From positions 31,736,186 through 31,800,185 of the forward strand of contig JAGTTD010000002.1 of assembly GCA_018398585.1 (NCBI GenBank): a stretch of DNA of 64,000 nucleotides, written 5' to 3'. The translations under genes were made by a program, and so were the position numbers. Positions 1 to 11,710 of this stretch are shown here, one piece after another. The stretch is from Simmondsia chinensis (taxonomy: Eukaryota; Streptophyta; Magnoliopsida; Caryophyllales; Simmondsiaceae). A model generated the notes under the pieces. It was not told where the DNA came from. It ran no database searches and saw nothing but the letters and a program-made list of their open reading frames with translations. Positions within the stretch are counted from its first letter, which is position 1. Every line of letters begins with the position of its first letter.

Positions 1-1323
1 TTGAACATCCATTAACCTTGTAAGTCCATCAACATCCATTAGTAACACTTCATACTACAAATTCTTGAGATTTACAATGCTTGTACTATGATTATATTTA
101 CCAATAACGTATATACATTATTTTGTTTCAACCATCATAATTCTATGAGCATTAAAATCCCGGTTATACGTTTTTACCAATTTAAAACAATTATGTATCT
201 ATAATTTAATGTATTTTGGGAGCTAAAAAAGTCACTATCAATCAATTACTACGAATATATCATCGACCACATACATGTGTTTGATTTTAGTGTCAATCTA
301 ACTATGAATACATTTTCATATTTCATGAAGAACCCGTTGTTCCTTTCTATTTATAATCATATACCCAAATTTTCATAATGGTATGATGTAACATACAACA
401 CAGACTAAAGCGAGAATAAGCCCATCTCTACTTACATACACAAGATGTGTCCTTATAGACATGATATATCTTTACAAAATATCTTCCTTTTTGCACGTGT
501 AATAGGCATACAATATCTCACATAACTTAAAAAGCACTTGAATTTGCTTTTAACAAGCATATTTTAAACATTTATAAGCATTAACTTTATGAAATAAAAC
601 AATGTTATGATGTACATGCATGCCCTTTCAACACTTATCCATATTACGAATTCATAATAAAAATTCAACAAGGGTGTGTTCATTATTCATGATTTTGCGG
701 ATTTATCCCATCAATTTTATTATCTATGCAACCACATTATTTGACATTACCAATGAGATTCAACTACCGATTTTATAATAAATATGAATCCACAGTTTAT
801 TATGTTTATTATTAGTTTTGCAATCATCTCGGCATTTGGTTTCGACAACCACGCTAAACAAGGAATTCACTTTTTAACATCGCCTCGACGTCTGGTTTCA
901 ACAATCATCCAAAACAGATTTTTCATATGATCAATGTATAACAAGCATGTATTTATAATTTTACTTCACTGATTCCCCAATTTAATTAATATAGTACCAG
1001 ATTTAACCGCCAAATGTCTGCAGTTTATTAGTTTAAACCGCCGCAAGATATGTAAAAATATATATTCTTTGTCCAATTATAGGAGAAATTGCATGTGTGT
1101 GAGCGGTTAAGAATTCTAATCCCTACTTTGGGGACCCTGTTTCAAAACTCCAAGATAGCATTCACGCCCCCAACATTGACATTGTAAATCACTTTGACAT
1201 TATAATTTTTCCCGCTGCAGTAATTGAATACCCTCTTTTAATTCCGGTTTCATTTATTAATTATTATGATACAATATCATTTGATTAAACTTTATGTACC
1301 GTTTGATCAAAATTCATAATTTA
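1..1323 (-). mobile_element. Copia-C copy 1 (C1), left arm of internal region
   Basis: This AT-rich stretch has no coding sequence that I can recognise. It matches 32980-33740 in the same orientation. Shared blocks include the sequence around 310-350 (also at 32990-33030) and the one around 870-930 that reads like 33110-33180. It is therefore the left arm of a second copy of the element at 29491-34901 (C2). That element runs on the minus strand, because its LTR reads as an LTR only in that direction. The copy continues to the left of the window and resumes at 16242 after the Copia-A insertion. Confidence 0.7.
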
Positions 1324-1328
1324 CAACC
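1324..1328. repeat. Target-site duplication of Copia-A, left copy (CAACC)
   Basis: CAACC lies directly before the 5' LTR of Copia-A and is repeated exactly at 16242-16246 after the 3' LTR. The related uninterrupted sequence at 33738-33742 has a single CAACC. Confidence 0.85.
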
Positions 1329-1963
1329 TGTTGGATATTTTAATAAAAATATTTTAATTTCAAATTTTAACTTTTTTATGATTTTAGAAATTGTTGGTAA
1401 TTTCTATTTAATACCGGCAAATATGTCCTCTTAAAGTTTGATAATAATCACGTATATATACAGAATTGAATTTGAGTTTTAAGCAAATAATAAAATATTG
1501 GTAATAATGCACTGACTAAGTCAATGTATGTTACATACAAGGGCAAAGGTAATGTATTCATTGTAGGCTATGAATTATTATCATGCAAAAGCTTATAAAA
1601 GCTTAGACATATGCTTGTATCGGGCAGAAAAAGGGATACAAAATACTCCTTTTTTACGAAAAGAAACTTGCTTGTTCTTATTTTTTGGCTTAGTAAGGTG
1701 TTGTAAAGGTTCTACATTACAAGGTTATGCAGGTTTGGAAAGTGTTAGCCATAGTAGTTGGGCATTGTATCCTAGATGCGGCGTGTTGGTACCTGCTGCA
1801 CCGGCTTAGATTTGGAGAGGGGCGCAAAACCGTCTTAAAGAGAGCGTGACTCGTGCCTCGCTCAACTATTACATTATTGGTATTTCGCCATCTCCACGAG
1901 TTATTGGTAATATCTTTATACTCCGTACTTTTTATATAATATTCTTTGTGTTTGGTTTCAATA
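1329..1963 (+). repeat. 5' LTR of Copia-A
   Basis: It starts TGTTGG and aligns over its length with 15608-16241. Shared blocks include the start (TATTTTAATAAAA), the GTACCTGCTGCACC block near 1790 and 16070, and the ATTGGTAATATCTTT block near 1905 and 16180. The right edge is set from the end of the 3' copy (CCAACA) and is accurate to a few bases. No canonical primer-binding site follows, consistent with an internal deletion at this edge. Confidence 0.8.
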
Positions 1964-1969
1964 ATTTTT

Positions 1970-3501
1970 AGACGATATCAAGATAAATCTAACAAGATCT
2001 CTACTACTGAATTTAATCCTAGGGAGCAATTTGTTGCCATGATAATTGACGTGGACACTGCTATAAATTACGATGGCTGGTGGATAGACACCGGTGCCTC
2101 TCGGCATGTGTGTTATGCTGAAAATTGGTTTAAGACTTATATTATTGTTGAGAGCGACCATAAAATTTTGCTAGGGGACTCTCAAGCCGGAAATGTTTTA
2201 GGCATCAGTGACATATAAATCAAGTTTATCTTCGGGAAGGCTGTAACTTTCAAGGATATCCTTTATACTCCTAAAATTAGAAAAAAAACCTCATTTTCGG
2301 TTATCTCTGGAATAAGGTAGGCTTTAAGAAAAATTTTGAGTTAGTTCAATACACTATTACTAAAAATGGTGTGTTTGTCGGTAAAGGCCATGCCTGTGAT
2401 AGTATGTTTAAACTTAATGTTGATGTTGATAGAATTATTCCTAATTCTGTTTTCATTGTTTGTGTGAATCTTTGGCATGCTAGGCTTTGTCATGTGAATA
2501 GCAAGTATTTGAGTAATATGAGTTATCTAAGCTTACTACTCAAATTCGGAAATAACTTTGAAAAATGTGAAATTTGTAGTATGACTAAAACTACTAAAAC
2601 GCCACCAAAAAAAAAAAAAGTAGAAAGAAATACCGGGTTGCTAGAGTTAATCCATTCGGATATGTGTGAGTTTGAAGGAATTTTAATGAGGGGCAGAGAA
2701 AGATATTTTATAACCTTTATTGATGACTTTTCAAAATACTCTTATGTATATCTTATAAAAAATAAAAGTGAAGCTTTTACGAAGTTAACAACTTTTATTA
2801 AAGAGGTAGAAAACCGTTTTGACAAAAAAATTAAAAGGTTTAGAGCCGATAGAGGTAAAGAATATGATACATATGGATTAATAGATTACATTCAATTTAT
2901 TGGTATAGTACATGAAGTTACCCCTCCTTATTCACCTCCTTCTAATAGTGTAGCAGAACGAAAAAATAGATCGTTAATTAACTTGATGAATGCTATGTTA
3001 GTTAGCTCTGGAGCCCCTAATAATATATGAGGAGAAGCAATTCTCACTACTAATTATATATCTAATAGAGTGACTCGTAAGAAAATTTTGAAGACGTCCT
3101 ATGAATTATAGAGAAATAGAAAACCAAAACTGGACTATTTAAGGGTATGGGATGTTTAGCCTATGTGAGAAAAACTGATCCCAAAATTTTTAAGTTAGAA
3201 TTAAGAGCAATAAGGGGTGTTTTTGTAGGTTATGCTTTAAACAGTAAAGCCTATAGATTTTTAGACCTTGAGAATAATGTGGTAATAGAATCGTGAGATG
3301 CAATATCCCATGAAGATAAATTCCCTTTTAAATCCAAAAATAGTGGGGGTGATGAAAATGATAAAAGAATAATTGATAATAATACTAGCTCTTCCCAATT
3401 TAGAGAAGAAGTTCATCTTGAATCAATTAGAAGGAGTAAAAGGAAAAGAACAGAAAAGGACTTTGGTTCCAATTTTCTTTTATACCATGCTCAAGATCCT
3501 T
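1970..3501 (+). pseudogene. Copia-A pol remnant: protease and integrase
   Basis: Domains follow Copia order. The protease motif WWIDTGASRHVC lies near 2080-2110. The integrase zinc finger is carried by an open stretch at 2371-3030, with LWHARLCH and then CEICSM. The integrase core follows, with acidic residues in HSDMCEFE, FRADRGKEY and NSVAERKN. After a frame break, the conserved FVGYALNSKAYR block at about 3220-3260 leads to a spacer rich in charged residues. The frame is broken by TGA near 3028 and by stops near 3108 and 3295. No gag zinc knuckle is present. The gene is a dead fragment of a Tork/Tnt1-like Copia polyprotein and is cut at 3501 by an insertion. Confidence 0.85.
3486..3501. 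repeat. Target-site duplication of poly(A)-tailed insert, left copy
   Basis: The 16 bases CATGCTCAAGATCCTT occur here and again at 4297-4312. They flank the insert at 3502-4296. On both sides the sequence is part of the Copia-A coding region. Confidence 0.85.
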
Positions 3502-4296
3502 TTTTTTTTCCCCCCTCGATAACTAGCCACTAGGTCGCGATACAATTCAGGTGCTCGAGCTAGCGAGCCGTTATAAAATCCGTTAAAAAGGGGCACAGAA
3601 AAACAAGAACAGGATCAAACAGGACTACAAACAACAACCGGCATAACAAGACGAACCTAACTGACCACTATGACTGAATTGGATCTTAGGGCACTTGAAA
3701 TAGGATAAAGGCAGTCGGGTCACCTTATTATCAAGTATGGCTCTCACCGTAGGCGGGTCAAATCCATCGAAGTTCAGACCTAGCCTCTTACCCATCTCAA
3801 TTACTCGCTTAGCATTAAGGATCTTCTCAATCTCATGCACGCTACCACCCCACTTCGCCATATTCCTCTTCCTCTACTTGCCTGAGGTCTTACCCGATTT
3901 TTGTGTGCTATTTCTGGGCGACATATCCTTCAAGAACTCTTGAAGCTCCCATTTCTCTTGCTTCTTTTTCTTGGGCTTCAAAGCCCTTCTTTCCCTTTTT
4001 GTTGTCAAACTTTTTCCTTTACTCTTCCTAACAAAGTTAGGTCCCTTCATTAGTGGCTTCGCCCTGTTTAGGGCATGGGGCTCGAAACCTGGTGAAAATT
4101 TAGGCCCAAAGGACCCTGAGTCATAATCGCTGGTGATGTCTCGAGCTTCATTCTCGTGATGCGAGGTCTGAGCATGAAGCTGTATTGATTGGGCTTTATC
4201 ATTTTCAATCCACGGGAGAAGAGGAAGAGCATGCTGGATTTCTCAAAATTTTTGAATTGGTCTTTGAACAACAGGCTGGGGCTGATTGGGCTTTAT
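3502..4296 (-). mobile_element. Poly(A)-tailed retro-insertion of unknown source, minus strand
   Basis: A run of T at the left edge is a poly(A) tail when read on the minus strand. A 16-bp duplication flanks the insert, which is the signature of LINE-machinery insertion. On the minus strand there are coding-like stretches. One at 4271-4068 is followed by a very basic lysine/arginine-rich segment. A frame at 3861-3625 begins MAKWGGSVHEIEKILNAKR and ends at a stop about 120 bases before the tail. I do not recognise the protein. A fragment of a LINE-type first reading frame, or a processed copy of a host transcript, are both possible. The 16-mer GATTGGGCTTTATCAT occurs at 4187-4202 and again at 4284-4299, across the right edge. 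Confidence 0.7.
3625..3861 (-). pseudogene. 78-codon frame in the poly(A)-tailed insert
   Basis: The frame lies in the tail-proximal part of the minus-strand insert and follows a basic, lysine-rich coding-like stretch in another frame. Residues 1-50 include the phrase VIEMGKRLGLNFDGFDPPTV, which vaguely resembles the end of plant LINE first reading frames, but I cannot assign a family. The stop is followed by about 120 bases and then the poly(A) tail. This spacing would fit a 3' end of a transcript. It is reported because it is the only sizeable frame in the insert in the direction set by the tail. Confidence 0.35.
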
Positions 4297-4312
4297 CATG
4301 CTCAAGATCCTT
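4297..4312. repeat. Target-site duplication of poly(A)-tailed insert, right copy
   Basis: This is an exact repeat of 3486-3501. The Copia-A reading resumes directly after it. Confidence 0.85.
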
Positions 4313-4430
4313 GTATATCTTTTGAGAATTTCGTTTATATGGTGGATAATGAACCTAGGTCAATTCAAAAAGTAAAATAGACTCTTTAATGACAAATAAA
4401 ACATGGAAACTAGTAGACTTACCTCTGGGA
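4313..4430 (+). pseudogene. Copia-A reverse transcriptase, N-terminal piece
   Basis: The phrase NKTWKLVDLPLG at about 4395-4430 is the usual start of a Copia reverse transcriptase. The sequence breaks off into the Copia-B LTR at 4431. The RT continues at 14312 after the insertion, but roughly 90 codons between the two pieces are missing, so the insertion or a later deletion removed host sequence. Confidence 0.75.
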
Positions 4431-5139
4431 TTTTGGAAAAATGATACAATCTAACCTTAAGTTTTTTGGGAAGTTTTATCCCACATTCGAAAAATAGTGT
4501 GGATGATCCTTATTTATTTAACAGGTACATTTATTTTTGGAAAATATATTTCTAGACCCGTTACTAGCCGTTTACCCGTAACGGTTTAACATCATTAAAT
4601 TTGTGACTGTATATAGCCATTGGAATTTATTGCAGCCGGTTTTAATACATGTTACCGTTACTAGCCATTTAGGGTCATTAAAATTGTGACCGTTGCGAAT
4701 TTATTAACAATGTAGCCGTTTGCAATTTATTACTTCCGTTATTTTGCCGTTCCAAATTAAAGCTCCACAAAATCCAGGTCCCACTATTTTAACCCCCTAT
4801 CTCTCTCTATACTCCCCTGGTCTGTATCTGCATGCATAACTCTCACTTTCTTATGATCTAGATCTCCCCATTTCTCATGATCTGCGCATGACAATGGTGT
4901 CCATGAGAACTTCCGTGCTGCTCATCATTCTTCTCCTATCAATTCTCTTCATCCTCTACCCTATCAAATTTGCCGATCTAAGTTCCTACTTCAGATCCAT
5001 ATTTTGGGCAAAGTTCTTAGGCACTCCTACCCGGCAATTAACGTGTGCACGTTAAGAGTCGGATTGCGTTAATCCTGGAGGATGGTCACCGGCTATACTG
5101 TTTGCACCGAAGTAGCGGTGAAATGGTCTTTTAGGATTT
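4431..5139 (+). repeat. Copia-B LTR 1 (3'-truncated)
   Basis: It starts TTTTGGAAAAATGATACAA, a variant of the TGTTGGAAAAATGATACAA start of the family. It aligns with 8921 onward up to CTTTTAGGA at about 5139. There it jumps to sequence matching 10378 onward, so the LTR end and about 0.7 kb of internal leader are deleted relative to B2. Confidence 0.8.
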
Positions 5140-8104
5140 ATGTGTTAATTATGCTGTGGGTGAATGTACATATCAATTCAACATGGAATAACAATTCTTT
5201 TTCCTAAACTCGGGTGCAGTTCAGCTGTATGTAACAAATACCCATGAAATGCCATGTCCATTCTAGTAATTTAGGATCAAGAATACTCCATATGTTGAGC
5301 TGTCTTGAAATTCTTCAGAAATGTCCAAGGTGGTTGCTTACATGTCTGAGTCCACACAATGTATCATCGAATACTCTGTTTGATTTTGGAGAGTTAGGAT
5401 GGCACGTGTTCAACCCGTTGATGCTAGGATCCTTCCCAACTGGTGGCGCGTTGAAGTTCATTGTATATGAATAAGTTGTACACCTTACAATTGTCGATCA
5501 TATACACACTGTAGGTATTGCATAGCCTTGCTAGTTAAAGTTCAATTGCAGAGATCTTAGAACCTTGCTATTGTGGGGTTAGCTAACTTGTGTTACATAA
5601 TTTTGTCAGCCATAGTTGTTTCAAGCTTAACAAATGCTAAAATCATAAAAGCATAGCTTTCGTGCTTATTTTCTATATTCAAGCTTGAAATGTAGGAGGT
5701 TTTTTTTTTTTTTTTTTTTTTGGGTATATGTGTCAATTTCTTATATTGAGATACAAGAATAACAGTTACAAGATAAGATGGCAATTGGTCTTCTGTTCTT
5801 GATTTTTAACCTTTGTTATAAATTGTCAGTGTTTATTTCAAACTACTAAAGAACATGCAACTTTTGGCTTTCATCCAAAAACTAACGCATGGGATGTGTG
5901 GTGTTTTCTTTTTTAGTTTTCCATCTCAAACAAGTCAAAGTGCATTGTGTTTGATATTAATGGTCAATATATATCTCCGATCTGATGATTAGAACACGGA
6001 AGACATGTCATTTTTGATGCAGTTCATCTAATGTATTTAGTTTTGTCCCCGTCAAAGCTTATTATAATGGTCACTAGTCGGGTTGGACTAGTTTCGGAGA
6101 TGGGTCATTACTGTTTGAGCATTGGACTACGTGTAAAGCCCTGGTTTGTCTCCTACGTGGTGGTTGAGACGGGTTCAAGTGTCCTGGATTTTTAGGCACT
6201 TGATTAGGTGGTCTAGGTAGCATGGATTTCTCACTAATTTTTTTTTAAACATCCTTTGGTTTCCTCTTTATGGAAAAGACGTTTAAGCTTGAGACGAATG
6301 GCTTGTCTTGAAGTTAGAAAGCTCTAGATACATCTGACCGGTGGAGCGGTTCGGTGATTATCGCTTGTTCGGCCTCATGTATGCTCGTGCTATTGTTGTA
6401 TAGTTGACCATACTTTATGGAACTTGAATTGTGTGTTTTTCCAACTTTTTGTTTGATTGTTGTGGTTAATACGTGTTTAATGCTTGAGATTGATTGTGAA
6501 CTTGTTAGAATGGAATCTTGAACATAGAATTGGAAACTTTTAGTTTAAGCATGTCTTGCTGCACAGTCCTGAATCCCTTGTGTTGGTTGAGCATTGCATG
6601 TTTGAGTTTTAACCATTAGTTTCGATCTTGTATGTGAGAATTGGATTTTCTTACATGGTTTGGGTGACTTATTGAAATAGTTGATCATTATAAAGGGCTA
6701 ATAGGACTTGTGAGTTCTTGTGAAAATCTATGTGTGATTTGTGTATTAGTCTCCATGTTGCATTGTCTCATGTGTTTCCCATGATTATGTTTGAAGCAAG
6801 TCGGTATGTTGTTACTTGTTGCTTGAAGTAATGATAAACATGTTGTTTATGGACTGTTTTCAAGCTGAAATGTTGCTACATGTTTAGTTTGGGCTGTATG
6901 TTGCTGGTACATGCTGGTTAGCTGCTGTAAGATGCTGATATAACATGCTGTTATGGACTTTTACATGCTGGTTTTGTAGTATTGAAGTAATACTTGTTGT
7001 TTATGATGTGCAACTACTGTATATTGTGTACGTACTGCAGATTATGACATTTAGCCGCTGAATGTTGTTGTCCATACTAGTATTATGCTGGTTTTGGACT
7101 GTTTTGCTAAAGTTTCATTTTGTAATAGGGAAAGCATGATATGTTTGAGCCATATGTGGACTTGTGTTGTCTTTGGAGACTACTATGCCCTTAGAATAAT
7201 TTTTTCATGCCTTAATTTCTAGTTTCCGGGGAAAGGGTAAGGTGTAGGTCATATGAGAAACTTGATTGACCTTGAAGTTCGAGTTGGCAGGTAGAAAAAT
7301 TGAATGGCTAAAGAATGCAGTGTAAGAAATTCCATTGTGAGGGTTTCGTGAGACCCAAGAACCCATGATAAATGCTATTCGATCAGAATCTCTTATGAAT
7401 ATTGTAGTTCCATCGATGTTTGTTAGTTATAGTTAGCTTATGAGAATTGACTGTGGTGGAAATATTATTTTGGTATCTGTCCAAAGTTAGTGTGAATAGC
7501 TTTAGCATGCTAGCACTTGGGCTCGAGAGCCTTGCAAAGGCTTAGGTTGTCTTAACTTAAATTGTTAAAGGCATCTTGCGAATTATGGTCTTCTGTACCT
7601 TTTTCTCTTGATATCACCGAAATTTGATACAACATTGGTAATACATGGACTATCCTTAATAGTAATAATGCATGTACTCTAAGTATGATGAGAATGGGTA
7701 AATGGTCTTTTGTGACCTAAATTGGTGGTGATCCAATTGATTTGAGATGATAATGTTTCGCAATTGTGATGATTGTAAAATTGACTAATTTGCGGTATAT
7801 TTCTTTCTTGCCAATTGTATATACGATATACATACGATAGGTGCACTATTTGAGTACTTAGGTGGAGATATGATTTTTCGATATGAAATTTGCTCCACTA
7901 TTGTGTTATACTGGCTCTTGTTGAAGTTGGCAAGCGATGGAGCTAGTTGTTTAACAACTCGTTACAGATACCTCAATGTGGGGTAAGAGAAACTCGTGAT
8001 TGGTGTTGGCAATGGTTAACACTTAAGTACCACTTTATTCCAATACAGTGTTGAAATGCCATTTGTGATGGGTGAGCTTGATGCTTTAACCCAACCCATA
8101 GTTC

Positions 8105-8335
8105 ATAATGGATGGTGTTGACACTGCACACTTGATTGGTTTGGTAAGAGGAGACTTATTTGTGTTAGGCATAAGATCGAAAATGATCTACTTGAAAGAA
8201 AGTAATATCACTAAATTGTGCAAGGTTTGAAAAGAACCTTGTAGATCCATTGATAAAGATACTATGTTGAAAAATGGTTGTGGAAACATTGAGGGGGATG
8301 GGACTAAAGTCTATGAATAAACTGTGATATATCCA
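8105..8335 (+). pseudogene. RNase H relic of Copia-B1
   Basis: The nucleotides match the RNase H end at 40690-40850 of B3: GGCATAAGATCG, then the block encoding the C-terminal target-recognition part, then ATCGAGGGGGAAGGGACT-like sequence. Frames are broken and the catalytic part is absent. This is the last trace of pol in this copy. Confidence 0.65.
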
Positions 8336-8521
8336 ACTTGATCTTAACAGGATCAATGTGAAAAGTCAAAGTTTTATTCAAGGAATGCACTGTATTTTAT
8401 ATTGTCCCACCTTATGGTGTTACAATGCGGAGACGAGTCCACAGCCATATATTTGGTGGTGTAAGCTAGGCTTGCACTTGATGGACACTATCTATATGTG
8501 ACCAAGGGGTGAGGTTGAGCT

Positions 8522-8782
8522 TTAGCTCTTAATGGACCCATATCCATATGTTTGGTGGTGTGCGGTAATACACACTTGATGAGATCCACCTATGTAGGTA
8601 TGGGAGTGTGGCCGCACCCTATGAAAGTTTAAGACTTGACTTCGAGAGCGCCTATGAATATTTGAGACGAGCGCATGGTGGATAAAAAGCCCCAAACTGC
8701 TGGAATTGCCGAGATTTGGAGTTTGGTATGTGTCAAAGTGGAAGACTATACAACCGCTTGTGAGGTTCAAGACAAAAGTCAC
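8522..8782 (-). other. Antisense 86-codon frame in Copia-B1 3' region
   Basis: An open frame on the strand opposite the element begins MTFVLNLTSG and ends THHQ-like HHQTYGYGSIKS. The same frame with the same start, stop and length of 86 codons is present at 13833-14093 (B2) and 41067-41327 (B3). It lies between the RNase H relic and the 3' LTR. I see no known domain, signal or membrane segment. It is rich in histidine and arginine. The frame may simply be a chance opening on the antisense of a conserved 3' untranslated region. Confidence 0.3.
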
Positions 8783-8920
8783 TTTGCAAGATGTTGGTCC
8801 TAAACTTGGATTAAACTAGGTGACGATTCTAGTTGCGAGGCATCGTCACTGAAAACCTGAACTCCCTTTGCCCAATCTATTCCTCACCGTTCTCTTCCGC
8901 TTGTATCCTTTGTGGGGGAT

Positions 8921-9692
8921 TGTTAGCAAAATGATAAAAGCTAACCTTTAGTTTTTTGGGAAGTTGTATCCTACATTGGAGTAATAGTGTGGATGATCCT
9001 TATTTATTCAATGGGTACATTTATTCTTTGGAAAATATTTTTAAGACCCGTTATTACCATACACCATTAAATTTGTGACCGTATATAGCTGTTGGAATTC
9101 ATTGTACCTGGTTTAATGCATGTTACCGTTACTAGCCATTCAGGGTCATTAAAATTGTGACAGTTGGGAATTTATTAACAATTTGCAATTTATTACGTCC
9201 GTTATTTTACCGTTGCAATTTAAAACCTCCACAAAATCCACGTTCCACTATTTTAACCCCCTATCTCTCTCTATACTCCCGTGGTCTCTATTTGCATACA
9301 TAACACTCACTTTCTTACGATCTAGATCTCTCCCCATCTCTCATGATCTACGCATGACAATGGCGTCCATGAGAACTCCCGTGCTCTTCATCATGCTTCT
9401 CCTATAAATTCTCTTCATCCTTTACCCACGGTCTAAGTTCCTACTTCGAATCCATATTTTGGACAAAGTTCTTAGGCACTCCTACCCGGCAATTAATGAG
9501 CGTACATTAAGAGTCGGATCATGTTAATCTAGGAGGATAGCCACCGGTTATACTGTTTACACCGAAGCAACGGTGAGATCGTCTTTTAGGACAGTGGTTC
9601 TTACCACAACGCGGTATCATTGGTTTTTAAGATCTTTCTAATTACTCTCTCTTTCGTTGCTATGCTTGAATCTTTTAGCCATTTTTCTAACA
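8921..9692 (+). repeat. Copia-B LTR 2 (shared middle LTR)
   Basis: It starts TGTTAG after the purine tract TGTGGGGGAT and ends TTCTAACA at 9692. Inside are a pyrimidine-rich CTATCTCTCTCTATACTCCC block, TATA-like stretches and the conserved block GGCACTCCTACCCGGCAATTA. After the end comes ATCTAAAAAGAG, like ATCTAAAAGACG after the B3 LTR. Neither is the usual TGG-starting primer-binding site. Confidence 0.8.
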
Positions 9693-11428
9693 ATCTAAAA
9701 AGAGATTTTCGAGCATTTTGTACTTTGTTTTGAATTTCGTGTTTCTAGTTCTGCATTGAAACCATTAATCATGGATCGAATGAGTTAGGGTTTAATAAAA
9801 TTAAAATAAAAAGGTGTTCAATTGTTGAATCTTTATATCTTACATCTTTGGTAAAATTTAAAGTTGAATTTATATGATATATTGTGAAAATTGAAATCGA
9901 TCAATTTGAAAATTGTGAAATTGAATAATGACAAAATTTATCGGTATATTGTAAATGCCGAGATGCAAATGTCTTGGTGAGCACTAGTTTTGTAAAAAAT
10001 GAGAAGTAGAAATATGAGATCCTGAGTTTTTCTTAGATCTGTCAAAATTTGAGATCTTGGGATTTAGATCTTGCACTTATCTCTGATGTGTGAGTCATTG
10101 GCACTTGGAACTGTCTATTTGCTTTGATCTGGTTGGGATACCTGATTTTTGACATAATTATTTTCTTAGATTTGTCCTTTTGCATCGTGTACAGAGATGA
10201 ACACAGTACCATATTTTATAACCTTATTTTATTTTCTAGTTAATTGTGAGTTGTATGTGAAGGTCTAGATGCAGTTGCAGAGGATAAGTATTACACTTGC
10301 TCAAATTAAATAAGAAATACAGTGAATAACTTATATTAGAGATATTGTGATTTTATGGTCAATGTAATGTGGATTTGGATTTATGCTTTAATTATGCCGT
10401 GGGTGAATGTACATATCTATTCAACATGGAATAACAAATACCAATGAAATGCCTTGTCGATTCTAGTAATTTAGGATCAAGAATACTCCATATGTTGAGC
10501 TATCTTGGAATTCTTCAGAAATGTCCAAGGTGGTTTCTTACATGTCTGAGTCCACACTATATATCATTGAATACTCCGTTTGATTTTGGAGAGTTAGGAT
10601 TGATTTGTTCAACCCCTTGATGCTAGGATCCTTCCCAAATGGTGGCGTGTTGAAGTTCATTGCATATTAATACGTTGTAGACCTTGCAATTGTCGATCAT
10701 ATACGCACTGTAGGTATTGCATAACCTTGCTAGTTAAAGTTCAATTGCAAAGATCTTAGAACCTTGCTACTGTGGGGTTGGCTAACTTGTGTTACATAAT
10801 TTTGTCAGCCATAGTTGTTTCAAGCTCAACAAATGCTAAAATCATAAAAGCATAGCTTTCGTGCTTATTTTTTGTTTTCAAGCTTGAAATGTAGGATTTT
10901 TTTTTGTTGGTATATGTGTCAATTTCGTATATTGAGATACAAGAATAATAGTTACAAGTTAAGGTGGCAATTGGTCTTCTGTTCTTTATTTTAACCTTTG
11001 TTATAAATTGTCATTGTTTATTTCAAACTGCTAAAGACCATGCAACTTTTGGCTTTCATCCAAAAACTGAGGCATGAGAAGCGTAGTGTTTTCTTTTTTA
11101 GTTTTTCATCTCAAACAAGTCAAAGTGCGTTGTGTTTGATATTAATGATCAATATATATCTCCAATCTGATGATTAGAATATGTAAGACATGTCATTTCA
11201 ATGCAGTTCATCTAATGCATTTAGTTCTGTCCCAGTCAAAGCTTGTTATAATGGTCACTACTCAGGTTGGACTAGTTTCGGAGATGGGTCATTTCTGTTT
11301 GAGCGTCAGATTGCGTCTACAGCCATGGTTTGTCTCCTACGTGGTGGTTGAGACGAGTTCAAGTGTCCTAGTTTTTTAAGCACTCGATTAGGTAGCCTAG
11401 GTAGCATGGATTTCTCACTTTTTTTTTT

Positions 11429-11710
11429 TTAAAAAACATCCTTTGGTTTCCTCTTTGTGGAAAAGATGTTTATGCTTGAGACTAATGGTTTGTCTTGAAG
11501 TGAGAAAGCCCTAGGTCCATCTGATCGGTGGAACGGTTCGATAATTATCGCTTGTTTGACCTCATGTATGGTCGGTTGAGAATCTAGTGTAGATTCTTCT
11601 TTTGGTGGAGCGATTTCAGAGTTAAATTGCTCAAGCTTAACCCGGTTGGTAGTTGGAGGAGAGTTCTTGGTTTGGATTCTATTTTGGTGTTGTTTTGAAC
11701 ACCTGTGCAT
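11429..11710 (-). other. 93-codon antisense frame in Copia-B2, unknown
   Basis: The frame has a protein-like composition rich in serine, proline, lysine and glutamate, with phrases such as PPKEESTLDSQPTIHEVKQA. Part of it (about 11569-11718) is missing in B1, and B3 retains only the C-terminal portion in decayed form (38060-38180). I cannot assign a family. It could be a captured gene fragment in antisense or chance. Confidence 0.25.

Larger units (their letters stand above)
5140..8920 (+). mobile_element. Copia-B1 internal region, largely non-coding
   Basis: The region is colinear with 10378-14232 and more loosely with B3 (37082-41465). I see no gag, protease, integrase or RT. Only an RNase H relic remains near the right end (about 8105-8335). 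A run of about 22 T at 5701-5722 is a local expansion, because B2 has only 9 T at the same place. B2 carries about 150 bases near 11569-11718 that B1 lacks. A purine-rich tract (TGTGGGGGAT, 8911-8920) precedes the next LTR. Confidence 0.7.

Noticed and set aside
1570..1809. 79-codon plus-strand frame in the Copia-A LTR
   Set aside because: The homologous sequence in the 3' LTR (15850-16090) is frameshifted, and the segment is LTR sequence with promoter-like and R-U5 features.
5244..5474. 76-codon plus-strand frame in Copia-B1
   Set aside because: The same nucleotides in B2 (10440-10670) do not keep the frame. It has no domain and is likely chance.
9625..9645. GGTATCATTGG in Copia-B LTR as the primer-binding site
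   Set aside because: The sequence looks like TGGTATCAGAGC, but similarity between 5' and 3' LTRs of B3 continues about 340 bases past the same spot and ends at a target duplication. It therefore lies inside the LTR.
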